Assembly (NCBI GenBank): GCA_963812085.1
Contig: CAWETL010000005.1
Location: forward strand, 1 to 64,000
DNA: 64,000 bases
Direction: 5' to 3'
Origin: SPDF01 sp963812085
Lineage (GTDB): Bacteria; Gemmatimonadota; Gemmatimonadetes; Gemmatimonadales; GWC2-71-9
Shown here: in pieces, positions 33,728-43,174 of the stretch
Layout: each line of letters begins with the position of its first letter
How positions within the stretch are numbered: the first letter of the stretch is position 1
Notes under the pieces: model-generated
What the model saw: the letters and a program-made list of their open reading frames with translations, nothing else
The model's database searches: none
Told to the model about the DNA's origin: nothing
Made by a program: the position numbers and the translations under genes

Positions 33728-36302
33728 GTGAGCGAGACCCAGGATCGATTGCAGTCGGCTGTTTCCGACCGGTACCGCGTCGAGCGCGAGCTCGGCGCCG
33801 GCGGGATGGCGACCGTCTTCCTCGCACAGGACATCAAGCACGACCGCGAGGTCGCGATCAAGGTGCTCCACCCGGAACTCGGCGCCTCGATTGGCTCCGA
33901 GCGCTTCGACCGCGAAATCCGCCTCGCCGCCAAGCTCCAGCATCCGCATATCCTCGGCCTGTACGACTCCGGCGAAGCGAACGGACTCCTCTATTACGTG
34001 ATGCCGTTCGTGAAGGGCGAATCGCTCCGCGACCGCCTCGATCGCGAATCGCAACTCCCCATCGAGGATGCGATCCACATCGCCCTCGAGGTCGCCGACG
34101 CCCTCGGCTACGCCCACGAGCGTGGCGTCATCCACCGTGACATCAAGCCCGAGAACATTCTGCTCTCGGGCGGGCACGCCCTGGTGGCCGACTTCGGCAT
34201 CGCCCGGGCGGCCACGGAGGCGGGCGAGAAACTGACCCAGACCGGCATGGCCGTCGGCACCCCGCTCTATATGAGCCCGGAACAGTCGATGGGCGACACC
34301 GTCGGCCCGACGGCGGACATCTACAGCCTCGGCTGCGTCCTCTACGAGATGCTGATCGGGACCCCACCCTTCACCGGACCCAATGCCCGCGCCATCATGG
34401 CCCGCCACGCGATGACCCCCGTGTCCGGCCTCCAGGAGGTCCGCGCGTCGGTGCCGGACGAGGTCGAAGAGGCCGTCCTCGCCGCGCTGGCCAAGGTGCC
34501 CGCCGACCGCCCCCAGACCGCCAAGGCCTTCTGCGAACTCATGGGTACCCCGCTCGGCGCGACCGCCACGCGGCGCGCGAACGTCCGGGTGACGAGCTCG
34601 CGGAATCCGACCGCCGGCGCGCGCATGACCCTCGAGCAGTTCGAGGCGATGAAGGCGGCCGAGGCGCAGGCGAAGGCCGCCCCGTGGAAGAAGCCGTGGG
34701 TGTGGGCGGCGGCGGCACTCGTGCTCGTCAGTCTGGCGTGGGCTATTGGAAACTCCGGCCCGGCGCGGGCGCGGTCGTCCCCGGTGGCCCCGATCCGCAC
34801 GACATCGCTGTCCTGTACTTTTCCGACCTCAGCCCCAACCACGACCTCGGCTACGTCGCCGACGGTCTCACCGAAGGACTCATCGGGGCCCTGAGCGAAG
34901 TCCGGGGTCTCAGTGTCGTTTCGCAGGGTGGCTCGGCGCAGTTCCGCGGAAGGGAAGTTCCGCGGGACAGCATCGCCCGGGCCCTGCAGGTCGGCACGCT
35001 CGTCGAGGGAAGCGTCGAGCCGGAGGCCGGCAACGGATCCGGGTCACCGTCCGCCTGGTGGATGGGAGCGGTGCAGACATGGGCGACCACGCGAGCTTCG
35101 AGCGCCCGGCGAGCGACCTGATCGGCGCGCGCGACTCGCTCGCCACGCAGGCGGCAGACCTGATCCGCCAGGAGCTTGGGCAGGAGGTGAAGCTGCGCGG
35201 GCAGCAGGAAGGCACCCGGAGCACGGCAGCCTGGTCGCTGGTGCAGCGCGCCGAAGTGCTCAGGAAGTCGGGCGAAGCGGCCGCGGACAGCGGCGATAGC
35301 CTGCGCTTCCAGGCTTCCTTCGGCTCCGCCGACTCGCTGCTCGCCGAGTCCGAAGCGCTCGACCCCAAGTGGGCGGACCCGGTCATCCTTCGCGGGCGGC
35401 TGGCGTACCTCCGTTCCCGCCGGTACCTCAGCGATCCCATCAACGCCGGCAAGTGGATCGAGACCGGGCTCGGGCACGTCGCCCGGGCAATGGTGATCGC
35501 CCCCAACAACGCGGACGCCTTCGAGCTGCGGGGCAACCTGCAGTATTGGAAGTATTTGCTCCGCCTCGAGCAGGACCCGACCGCCGCGGCGGCGCTGCGC
35601 GCCCGTGCCAGGAGCGACCTCGAGCAGGCCACGCGGCTCCGACCCACGCAGGCGGGGGCCTGGGCCTCGCTCAGCCACCTCTACGGCAACGACCCGACCA
35701 CCAGCCAGACGGACGTGATCCTCGCCGCACGCCGCGCGTACGAGGCCGACGCCTACCTCGCCAACGCCCCCAAGATCGTCGAGCGCCTCTTCTACGCCTC
35801 CTACGACCTCGACCAGCCGGTCGACGCCACCCACTGGTGTGACGAGGGAAAACGGCGATTCCCCGCCGAGCCGGCCTTCACCACCTGCCAACTCTACCTG
35901 ATGACGATGCGGAGCCAGACTCCTGATCCGGCGAAGGCGTGGCAGCTGTCCGGGAGTCCGGTGTTGGCGAAGGCGCAACCGGGAGGCTCGGCCGAATTCC
36001 AGCAGGCCGAGGCCAGGATGATGGTGGCCGCCGTCCTGGCCCGGGCCGGGCTCAAGGACAGCGCCAAGGCAGTGGCACGAAGCGCCCTGCTGAGCACGGA
36101 AGCGGACCCCACCCGGTTCTTGTACCTGCAGGAGTCGTTCGTGCTGGTGCTCGCGGGCGACAAGGCGGGGGCGGTCCAGGCCCTCAAGACGTTCCTGGTC
36201 GCCAATCCGGAACGTCGCACGGATTTCGTCCCCGATCCGGGGTGGAAGTACCGGAGCCTGGCGGGCGACCCCACCTTCCAGGCCCTGGTCGGCTCGCCGT
36301 AA
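33728..36302 (+). CDS. Serine/threonine kinase with TolB-like and TPR region, frame broken twice
   Basis: The kinase domain (residues 15-280) is complete: GAGGMATVF, VAIKVLHPEL, VIHRDIKPENILL, DFGIAR, MSPEQSMGD. A linker and a membrane helix (WVWAAAALVLVSLAWAIG) follow. At about 34790 the frame changes for a TolB-like segment (IAVLYFSDLSPNHDLGYVADGLTEGLIGAL). At about 35035 it changes again (RIRVTVRLVDGSGADMGDH) and continues as a long helical-repeat region to 36302. Restored, it would be about 857 residues, a common Gemmatimonadota architecture. Both breaks occur inside conserved motifs, which suggests indels. The start is a GTG. Confidence 0.75.
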
Positions 36303-36502
36303 CGCTCCCGTCATCAACCTGTCGCAGGTTTCCCGCACTGCCTGAGGCCTCTGCGCACCTCTGGCGGCGCTGGGAGTTTCGTATACCTTTGCGCTCGGCG
36401 ATCCATCAGGAACAGCAAGTAGCCGGGCCGGCAGGCGGCGAGAGGTGCCCCGAGGGGCGCTCATCAGCCGCTGCCACCCGGTCCATCCCCCCGGAGGAGT
36501 TG

Positions 36503-38725
36503 ATGCACCCCAGGATCCGATACTCGCTCGCCGCCGCCGCGTTCGTCTTGTCCGCCTGTGCGGGCGAGCAGCTCGCGCCGGACCGCGTCACCACTCCTGA
36601 CGGGATCACCCAAATTCAGCCCGGCCCGTCCATGCTCGTCGTGCTCCCGGCGGAATGCGCCACCGAGGCCCGAGCGCAGGGTGCCATCGACAGCCTCCTC
36701 CCCCAGCTCTTCGGTCCTGGCGGCGGCCGGCGCGGCAAGGCACAGGGGTACAGCAACGCCATCGAGAAGTCCCGGCGCGATGGCGACACCGCGGTGGCGC
36801 AGGACAATGTGGACTCATTGGTGAACTTCACCCTGTCCACCTACTATGCGAAGAACCTGATCGGCGGGCAGAGCACCGCGACGCAGGACCGCGTGGTCAA
36901 GTTCATCTACCTTCTCTACTGCTCCAACAACATCTCCCCGATCCCTGACCTGAGCGGCATCTTCAGTGCGGGGAACACGGTCCTGATCCGCAACAGCACT
37001 CCGACGACCGTCGTGAACGACCCGCTCGACTCCGCGGCGGTGCAGGTGGAGCACGGAGAGGTGCCCAGCACGATCTTCGGCACCTTCGTGTCAGTCTACA
37101 AGACCACCAACCCGCTCCCCACGAGCCTCGACTGGTACGGGATCGACGGCTACAAGCAGGGCGCCTTCGAGTTCGTCGCGAACCCGGCGGTCACCTTCAC
37201 GTCGCCAGTCCTGACGGGCGTCTGCATCTCGTACGACGCCGATATCGTCTCGCCCACCGACCTGCGCCTCGCGCATGGGGTGGAGACCGGGTACGTCTCG
37301 GTCGTCCCCGGCAATTCCGTCGTGACGACGAGCGGTGGCACCATCGAGATCGGTGCCTACTCCGACCCGGGCCCGCTGGGGCTCGCCTGCGATCCGCTTC
37401 CTGCGCCGCCCGTCGCCGCCAAATCGGTGTTCGGCCGCGCCCTGCAGCAGTTGGCGCGAGTCTTCGTCCCCGGTCCGCTCTTCGCCGCCGTCGGCGGAGG
37501 CGGCACGGGAAGCCAGGTCGTGAAGTTCAGCCCATTCGCGGCGGTCGACGTGAAGCTCGCCATGGCCGGCAGCGGGCCTGCCTCGCCCCAGTACATCGCG
37601 GTTGGCGACAGCCAGACCACCGCACCGGTCAGCGTCACGGTGAAGACGCGGAAGGGCCTGACCCCGATTTCCGGGGTGTCGGTGAGCTTTGCGCCCGGCA
37701 CGGCGTTTTCCCCTGCCTCCGCCGCAACCGGGGCAGATGGCTCCGCCGGCTCCTCCTGGACCCTCAAGGCCGGGACCAACAGCGCCACGGCCACCTCCGG
37801 CGCGGCCCCGTTCGTCTTCGTGCCGGCGGTCGCCTCCTTCTCGGTCAACGCCATCCAGCTATTGGCGCTGAGCGTCACGACCTCGGCGCTCCCCGGCGGC
37901 CAGCAGTCCGTGGCCTACGGCCCGGATACACTGGCGGCCACCGGCGGCACCGGCAGTTACACTTGGGGCCTCGCGCCGTCCAGCGCGCTGCCGGGCGGGC
38001 TCTCGCTCTCGACCGCCGGCGTGCTGTCCGGCACGCCGACGGTCTCGGGCGCGTTCAGCTTCACCGTCCGGGTCACCAGCGGGTCCCTGACCGCTGACAA
38101 GGCGTTGAGCATCAATATCCTGCCGGCCCCGGTCGTGATCGCCACCGCCTCCCCGCTCCCGGCGGCGACGGTGGGCGTGGCGTACGCGCAATCCTTCCTG
38201 GCAGAGGGTGGCACCGGGAGTTACTCCTGGCTGGTGTCCTCGGGGGCGCCGCCGGCCGGGCTGGCGCTTTCCGCGGCGGGGGCACTCACTGGCGTGCCGT
38301 CGGCACCCGGCTCCTCCACGTTTGTGGTGCAGGCGACCAGCGGGCCGGTCTCGGCGAGCAAGTCGTTCACCCTCACGGCCAGTTACCCGACGGCGCTCGC
38401 ACTGGCGTTCCAGTCCGCGCCCTCGAAATCGGCGTGCTATGCGGTCAATGCGGCGCTGGCCCCCGCCGTGAGCGTCAGGGTCACGGACCAGGCGGGCCGG
38501 GCTGTCGCCGGCGTCACCGTCAACATGACGGCGATCATCAACAACGGGTCGTGGGTCGCCGTCTCCCAGCCGACCGCGGTCACGGGCGTCGAAGGCGTGG
38601 CCGTCTTCAACACGCTCTCGATCAACAAGACCGGCGGCTACACTCTCAGGGCGGCGACGCTGGCGCCCTGGCCCGCGGTGAGCGTCCAATCGGGCAAGTT
38701 CAACATCTCGCCGGCATGTTCATGA
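36503..38725 (+). CDS. Large lipoprotein with putative Ig-fold repeats
   Basis: ATG 36503 lies just after GGAGGAG. A lipoprotein signal (AAAAFVLSACAG) precedes a region of about 350 residues of unknown fold. Ig-like parts follow: PVSVTVKTRKGLTPISGVSVSF (big/invasin-like), then two He_PIG-type repeats, the second reading AYAQSFLAEGGTGSYSWLVS, and a last domain with VSVRVTDQAGRAVAGVTVNM. Such proteins are surface-attached, possibly adhesive. Function unknown. Confidence 0.7.
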   Translation: MHPRIRYSLAAAAFVLSACAGEQLAPDRVTTPDGITQIQPGPSMLVVLPAECATEARAQGAIDSLLPQLFGPGGGRRGKAQGYSNAIEKSRRDGDTAVAQDNVDSLVNFTLSTYYAKNLIGGQSTATQDRVVKFIYLLYCSNNISPIPDLSGIFSAGNTVLIRNSTPTTVVNDPLDSAAVQVEHGEVPSTIFGTFVSVYKTTNPLPTSLDWYGIDGYKQGAFEFVANPAVTFTSPVLTGVCISYDADIVSPTDLRLAHGVETGYVSVVPGNSVVTTSGGTIEIGAYSDPGPLGLACDPLPAPPVAAKSVFGRALQQLARVFVPGPLFAAVGGGGTGSQVVKFSPFAAVDVKLAMAGSGPASPQYIAVGDSQTTAPVSVTVKTRKGLTPISGVSVSFAPGTAFSPASAATGADGSAGSSWTLKAGTNSATATSGAAPFVFVPAVASFSVNAIQLLALSVTTSALPGGQQSVAYGPDTLAATGGTGSYTWGLAPSSALPGGLSLSTAGVLSGTPTVSGAFSFTVRVTSGSLTADKALSINILPAPVVIATASPLPAATVGVAYAQSFLAEGGTGSYSWLVSSGAPPAGLALSAAGALTGVPSAPGSSTFVVQATSGPVSASKSFTLTASYPTALALAFQSAPSKSACYAVNAALAPAVSVRVTDQAGRAVAGVTVNMTAIINNGSWVAVSQPTAVTGVEGVAVFNTLSINKTGGYTLRAATLAPWPAVSVQSGKFNISPACS

Positions 38726-38893
38726 CCTGAGCTCGGCGCGGATGGCGATCGACGAGATCCGCTCGACCTCGCGCTACCGGCGGCTGCTCGAGGCGGCCGG
38801 TGCGCTCCCCCTGGTACCCGCTTCACGGTAGCGCTTGGATCGCCCCGGGACTTCTTCACGCTCGATTCCGCGTCGTCTTAACTGGACCGCGCA

Positions 38894-40667
38894 ATGCTGG
38901 GGTGGACTTGGCCGGAGGCCCCAGTGCCCGCAGTGCCGGACGGACCGCTCCCCAACGCCGACGTCGCCCGCCTGCTGCGCGAAATCGGCGACCTGCTTGA
39001 ACTCGACCAGGCGAATCCCTTCCGGGTGCGGGCCTACCGCAACGCCGCACGAACCATCGACACCCTCGCCGAGCCCATCGCCGTCGTGGACACCCGGCCG
39101 GACACGGTGCTGGAGAACCTGCCGGGCATCGGCGAGGATCTCGCCCGGACCATCCGACAGCTGGCCTTCGAAGGCGGCGTACCCCTTCTGAGCAAGCTCC
39201 GGAAGCACATCCCGGCCGAAGAGCTCGAGCTGCTGCAGGTGCGCGGCCTCGGCCCGAAGCGCATCCAGGCGCTGGAGGCCGCGCTGGGCGTCAGGTCGGT
39301 GGCGGAGCTCCGCCGGGCGCTCGAGGAGAACCGCGTGCGCGCGGTGCCCGGCTTCGGCCCCCGCTCCGAGGCGAAGCTCCGCGCCGAGCTGGCCGCGCGG
39401 CCGATGGGGGCACCGAGGATGCCCAGGGCCACCGCGGCCCGGTATGCCGCGCACCTCATTGAACAGATGAAGGGCGTTCGAGGGGTCCACCATGTGGAAC
39501 TGGCCGGGAGCTTCCGGCGCTGCCGTGAGACCGTGGGCGATCTCGACCTGCTGGTCGTCACCACGTATCCGGGGCGGGCCGTGGAGGCCTTCACCACCGC
39601 CCCGGGGGCCAGGCAGGTGCTCCAGCGGGGCGAGGCCGGGGCGTCGATCCGGCTCGCCTCGGGCCTTCAGGTTGACATGCGCGTCGTGCCGAAGGAGAGC
39701 TTCGGGGCGGCGCTCTACTACTTCACCGGCTCGAAGGCCCACAACATCGCCGTCCGGGGGATGGCGCTGGAGCGCGGCCTCAAGATCAACGAGTACGGCG
39801 TGTTCAAGGGGGAGGAGCGCATCGGCGGGCGCACCGAGCGCGAGGTGGCCAAGTCGGTCGGCCTGCCCTGGATCCCGCCGGAGTTGCGCGAAGATCGCGG
39901 CGAGATCGAAGCGGCCAGGCAGGGGAAGCTCCCCGACCTCGTGGAACTCGGGGACCTGCGCGGCGACCTCCAGATGCACACGACTTCGAGCGACGGCCGC
40001 GACGACCTGACCTCGATGGTTGGGGCCGCGGCGAACAAGGGGTACGAATACATTGCGATCACCGACCATTCTCCCGCCGTCCGGGTCACCAGGGGGATGA
40101 ACGCGGCCGGATTCCGGAGGCAGGGCGCCGCCATCGACGGACTGAACGAACGCGCCACACAAGCTCCGGGTACTCAAGAGCGTCGAGGTGGACATCCACG
40201 CCGACGGTTCGCTCGACCTCGACGACCGCACCCTCGCCGGTTTCGACCTGGTCACGGCGTCGATCCACTCCGCCTTCGACCTGCCGGCCGAGCAGCAGAC
40301 GAGCCGCATCCTGCGCGCGCTGCAGCATCCCGCCGTGCACATCATGGCGCACCCGACCAGCCGTCTGATCGGGGAGCGGGCCGGCATCGACGCCGACTGG
40401 GACCGCGTCTTCCGCTCCGCGGCGGAACTTGGCGTCTGGCTCGAGGTCAACGCGCAGCCCAGCCGGCTGGATCTCGACGATGTGGCCTGCCGGCACGCCG
40501 TGAGCCTCGGCGCCATGCTCACGATCAGCAGCGACGCCCATTCCGTCTCGGAACTCGACCTCCTCCGCTGGGGGGTGGATCAGGCGAGGCGTGGCTGGGT
40601 CACGGCGCGATCGGTCGCCAACACCTGGCCGCTGAAGCGGCTCCTCGAGCGACGGCGGAGCGGGTGA
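38894..40667 (+). CDS. polX: Family X DNA polymerase / 3'-5' exonuclease, frame broken
   Basis: The N-terminal half is a bacterial PolX: helix-hairpin-helix segments (LENLPGIGEDLARTI, LLQVRGLGPKRIQAL, VPGFGPRSEAKL) and the nucleotidyl-transferase motif ELAGSFRRCRETVGDLDLLV with the two catalytic Asp. The C-terminal half is a PHP exonuclease domain (LQMHTTSSDGRD, YIAITDHS). At about 40155 the frame shifts and the PHP part continues (VDIHADGSLDL, ...TISSDAHSVSELDLLRWGV) to 40667. It is likely a base-excision-repair polymerase of about 590 residues. The break falls in a conserved stretch and may be an indel. Confidence 0.85.
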
Positions 40668-40710
40668 CACGCGGGTTCGCCTCGATCCACCGTGAGGCGA
40701 TGCGCCGGCA

Positions 40711-40749
40711 GCGACAGCGCCCCGGGGGTCTTCCCCGGGGCGCTGTCGC
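40711..40749. terminator. Strong bidirectional terminator hairpin
   Basis: A perfect 17-base inverted repeat (40711-40727 with 40733-40749) with the loop GTCTT lies between the convergent polX and outer-membrane barrel genes. It is the strongest hairpin noticed in the window and would insulate the multiheme operon from polX. Confidence 0.85.
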
Positions 40750-40783
40750 GTTCAGCCTCTCTGCCCCTGGCACGAAGCCGCGC

Positions 40784-43174
40784 CTAGAACCGGTAGGTCA
40801 GCCCGCCGTAGAGTTGCGTGAGGGTGCTGGTGCCGGGGTTGGCCGGATCCTGCTGGCGGAGCGCCGAGAACGAGAAGTACCACTGCCGCGCCATCGCGAC
40901 GTCCACATCCAGTCCGTACCAGGAAGACTTCTGGAGCTGGGTGTAGACGGGATTGTCTTCCTGGCGGATGCCCGCGTTCAGGTCCAGGTGGACCAGCGTG
41001 ACGGGATCGGCGCTGATATGCCCGGAGTACAGGTGGCCGGTGGTCTGCATGGCGCCGGGGTTGACGGCGCTCGAGTCGTTCTGGTTCTGGTACCAGGTGG
41101 CCCGGAACGAAAACCCCAGGCTGAGCGGCGCGACCCGGTTGGCGCCGAACGTGGCGGTGTAGGAGTTGGCGTCGAGGACGGTGGCGCCGGTGCTTCGCCG
41201 CCAGTCGCCGCCCAGGTAGAACTGCCGGCCGGCGTACTGGACGCCCATCCCGTAGCCCTCGCGATAGGCGTCGTCGAAGTTCGTCTCCGGGTTGGTGAAG
41301 TCCCGGATGAGCCGCACGTTGCGCCGCTTGTCGTAGGTCGCGTTGATCGAGAGCCAGGGCTTCGGACGGGCCGACACGTTCGCAAACTGGCTGGTGAAGG
41401 AGAAGGTGCTCGACTCGGCGTTCGGCCCCACGAGCTTCCACGGCCGGTAATAGTCGATCTCCTGGAGCAGGTAGAGCGACAGGTACCGGTTGCTCACGTT
41501 GGCCTGCACGATGCCCCACTCCCGCCGCTGGGTGCTGCCCTCGTAAGAGCCGACGGCGCCGAGGGTGAACGCCGTGGCGGTCATCCCGCCCGGCGCGTTG
41601 TGCATCGTCATGTACGCGCCGTAATCGTGCACGGTGCTCGAGAAGTCCAGCGTCGCCGCGTCCGGCTCGAAGCCGGCGAAGGCGCCGAAGGAGGTGTGGC
41701 GTCCGTTGAGTTCCATCAGGCCGCCGTCGAAGAGGCCGATGGAGCTGATGTAGGTGAGGTACTGTCGGCCCGCCGCGGCCCGGAACTTCGCGTCCGGCGC
41801 GTTCCAGAAGAGCACCGCCTGGTAGGCCCTGGTGTGACCGTCCACCGTGGTGTTGCCGGCGGACGAGGTGGTGGTCTGCCGGGCGCGGAGGTCGAGCGCC
41901 AGGCCGAGCGGCGTGCCGCCGATGGCGAGGCCATACAGGCGCGCGTCCAGCGAGGGCTGGTTGAACCCGTTGCTGCCGACCGGCTGGCCCGGGGCCTCCG
42001 TGCTGGTCGTGGCGCGGAGGTACCGGCTTCCGATGCGGCCGTGCAGACCCTGCCCGCTCAGCCGGCGCGCGTGCGGCACGATCGGCGTGGCGCTGGCGAT
42101 CTGCTGCGGAGCCACGTAGCGGTGGAAACGGACCTTGTCGCCCAGCGCCAAATCGGCGGTGCCCTGCATCAGCTCGCAGTCCGACTTGTGCGACGCCAGG
42201 AACTTGACCCGCAGGGTGGCCACCACCGAATCGCCGCGGATGACGACGACTTCCGACCCCTCCACCAGCCCGTCCTGGCGGCCCGCCGCGATGTAGATCT
42301 CGGTCCCGGAGATGAAGCTGATGTTCGAGTAGACAGCGGCAGTGTCGGGCTCGGCCGGCGTGGTGTCCGCCAGCGAGACGACCTGAGGGGCCGGGCTTGA
42401 GTTCGGGATGCTGATCGCGGCCGGGGGCGGATTGAGGCCCTCCTTCATCGCGGTCGATGGCGCCCTCGCCGAATCGATTGCGGCCGCGGGCGGCGTTGGC
42501 GCGGGTGCCGGCGCCGCGGCGAGCGAGATCGTCGTTGGCGGCGGCTCCTCCTTCACCGGCGGGGTCACGACCGGTTGGAGCGCGACCACCGGGAGAGCGG
42601 CGGCCGGCTTCGGCGCAGGCGCTTCGGGCTTCGGCGCCTGGGTCGGCGCCGTGGCCGGGGCCGCCGCTGGCGTGACAGCCGGGGGTGACGCGGCCGGGAT
42701 CACGGGCGCGGGGGTGGAGGTGGCCGGCTTCGGCGCTGGCGTGGCGGCCGAAGCGGGCCTGACCGCCTTCAGCGACAATACCATCGCGGCGCCTGAGGGC
42801 GGGACGCTGGGAGACGAGGAGGTTGGCGACGCCGCGGGCGGCGGCGCCAGCGTCGTCGGCTCGGGCCCGCTCGCCACGGCGCGCGGCCCCCGGACCACGC
42901 TGTCGATCTGCGCGGCGGCCACCATGAAGGTGGCGCCCGACTTCTGACTCTTGATCGTGACGCCGTTGGGCCCGTTGTCGGCCAGCAGCGTTCCGCGGAT
43001 CGAGCCGCCGCCGTGCAGGTACACGACCGCCGGGCCGGTGGCCGCCTGGGCGCCGAGCGGGGCGGAGTCGGCACCAAACCCCTGCGCGTGGGCGTTCCCG
43101 GCCCAGACGACGGCGAGCAGGAGCGCCGCAATCATCCATCCCGGTTGTACGGAATGCAGGTGCGCGGTCCTCAT
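40784..43174 (-). CDS. Outer-membrane beta-barrel protein of the multiheme locus
   Basis: It is 796 residues. A signal peptide (WMIAALLLAVVWAGNAHAQ) is followed by a small beta domain (GPAVVYLHGGGSIRGTLLADN), a Pro/Ala-rich linker of about 150 residues, an SH3-like segment (GTEIYIAAGRQDGLVEGSEVVVIRGDSVVATLRV) and a barrel from about residue 370 with repeated long strands (LGLALDLRARQTTTSS, GFSFRATWYQNQNDS) ending in LTQLYGGLTYRF, the C-terminal Phe of outer-membrane proteins. It overlaps the 30-heme gene by 4 bases (ATGA). By context it may hold or contact cytochromes at the outer membrane, but it is not visibly related to MtrB/PioB. Confidence 0.7.
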   Translation of the reverse strand: MRTAHLHSVQPGWMIAALLLAVVWAGNAHAQGFGADSAPLGAQAATGPAVVYLHGGGSIRGTLLADNGPNGVTIKSQKSGATFMVAAAQIDSVVRGPRAVASGPEPTTLAPPPAASPTSSSPSVPPSGAAMVLSLKAVRPASAATPAPKPATSTPAPVIPAASPPAVTPAAAPATAPTQAPKPEAPAPKPAAALPVVALQPVVTPPVKEEPPPTTISLAAAPAPAPTPPAAAIDSARAPSTAMKEGLNPPPAAISIPNSSPAPQVVSLADTTPAEPDTAAVYSNISFISGTEIYIAAGRQDGLVEGSEVVVIRGDSVVATLRVKFLASHKSDCELMQGTADLALGDKVRFHRYVAPQQIASATPIVPHARRLSGQGLHGRIGSRYLRATTSTEAPGQPVGSNGFNQPSLDARLYGLAIGGTPLGLALDLRARQTTTSSAGNTTVDGHTRAYQAVLFWNAPDAKFRAAAGRQYLTYISSIGLFDGGLMELNGRHTSFGAFAGFEPDAATLDFSSTVHDYGAYMTMHNAPGGMTATAFTLGAVGSYEGSTQRREWGIVQANVSNRYLSLYLLQEIDYYRPWKLVGPNAESSTFSFTSQFANVSARPKPWLSINATYDKRRNVRLIRDFTNPETNFDDAYREGYGMGVQYAGRQFYLGGDWRRSTGATVLDANSYTATFGANRVAPLSLGFSFRATWYQNQNDSSAVNPGAMQTTGHLYSGHISADPVTLVHLDLNAGIRQEDNPVYTQLQKSSWYGLDVDVAMARQWYFSFSALRQQDPANPGTSTLTQLYGGLTYRF

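Noticed and set aside
38894..42400. PolX appearing to extend into a long C-terminal region
   Set aside because: After the frame break near 40155 the remaining residues are antisense of the barrel gene. The true PHP domain end is in another frame and stops at 40667.
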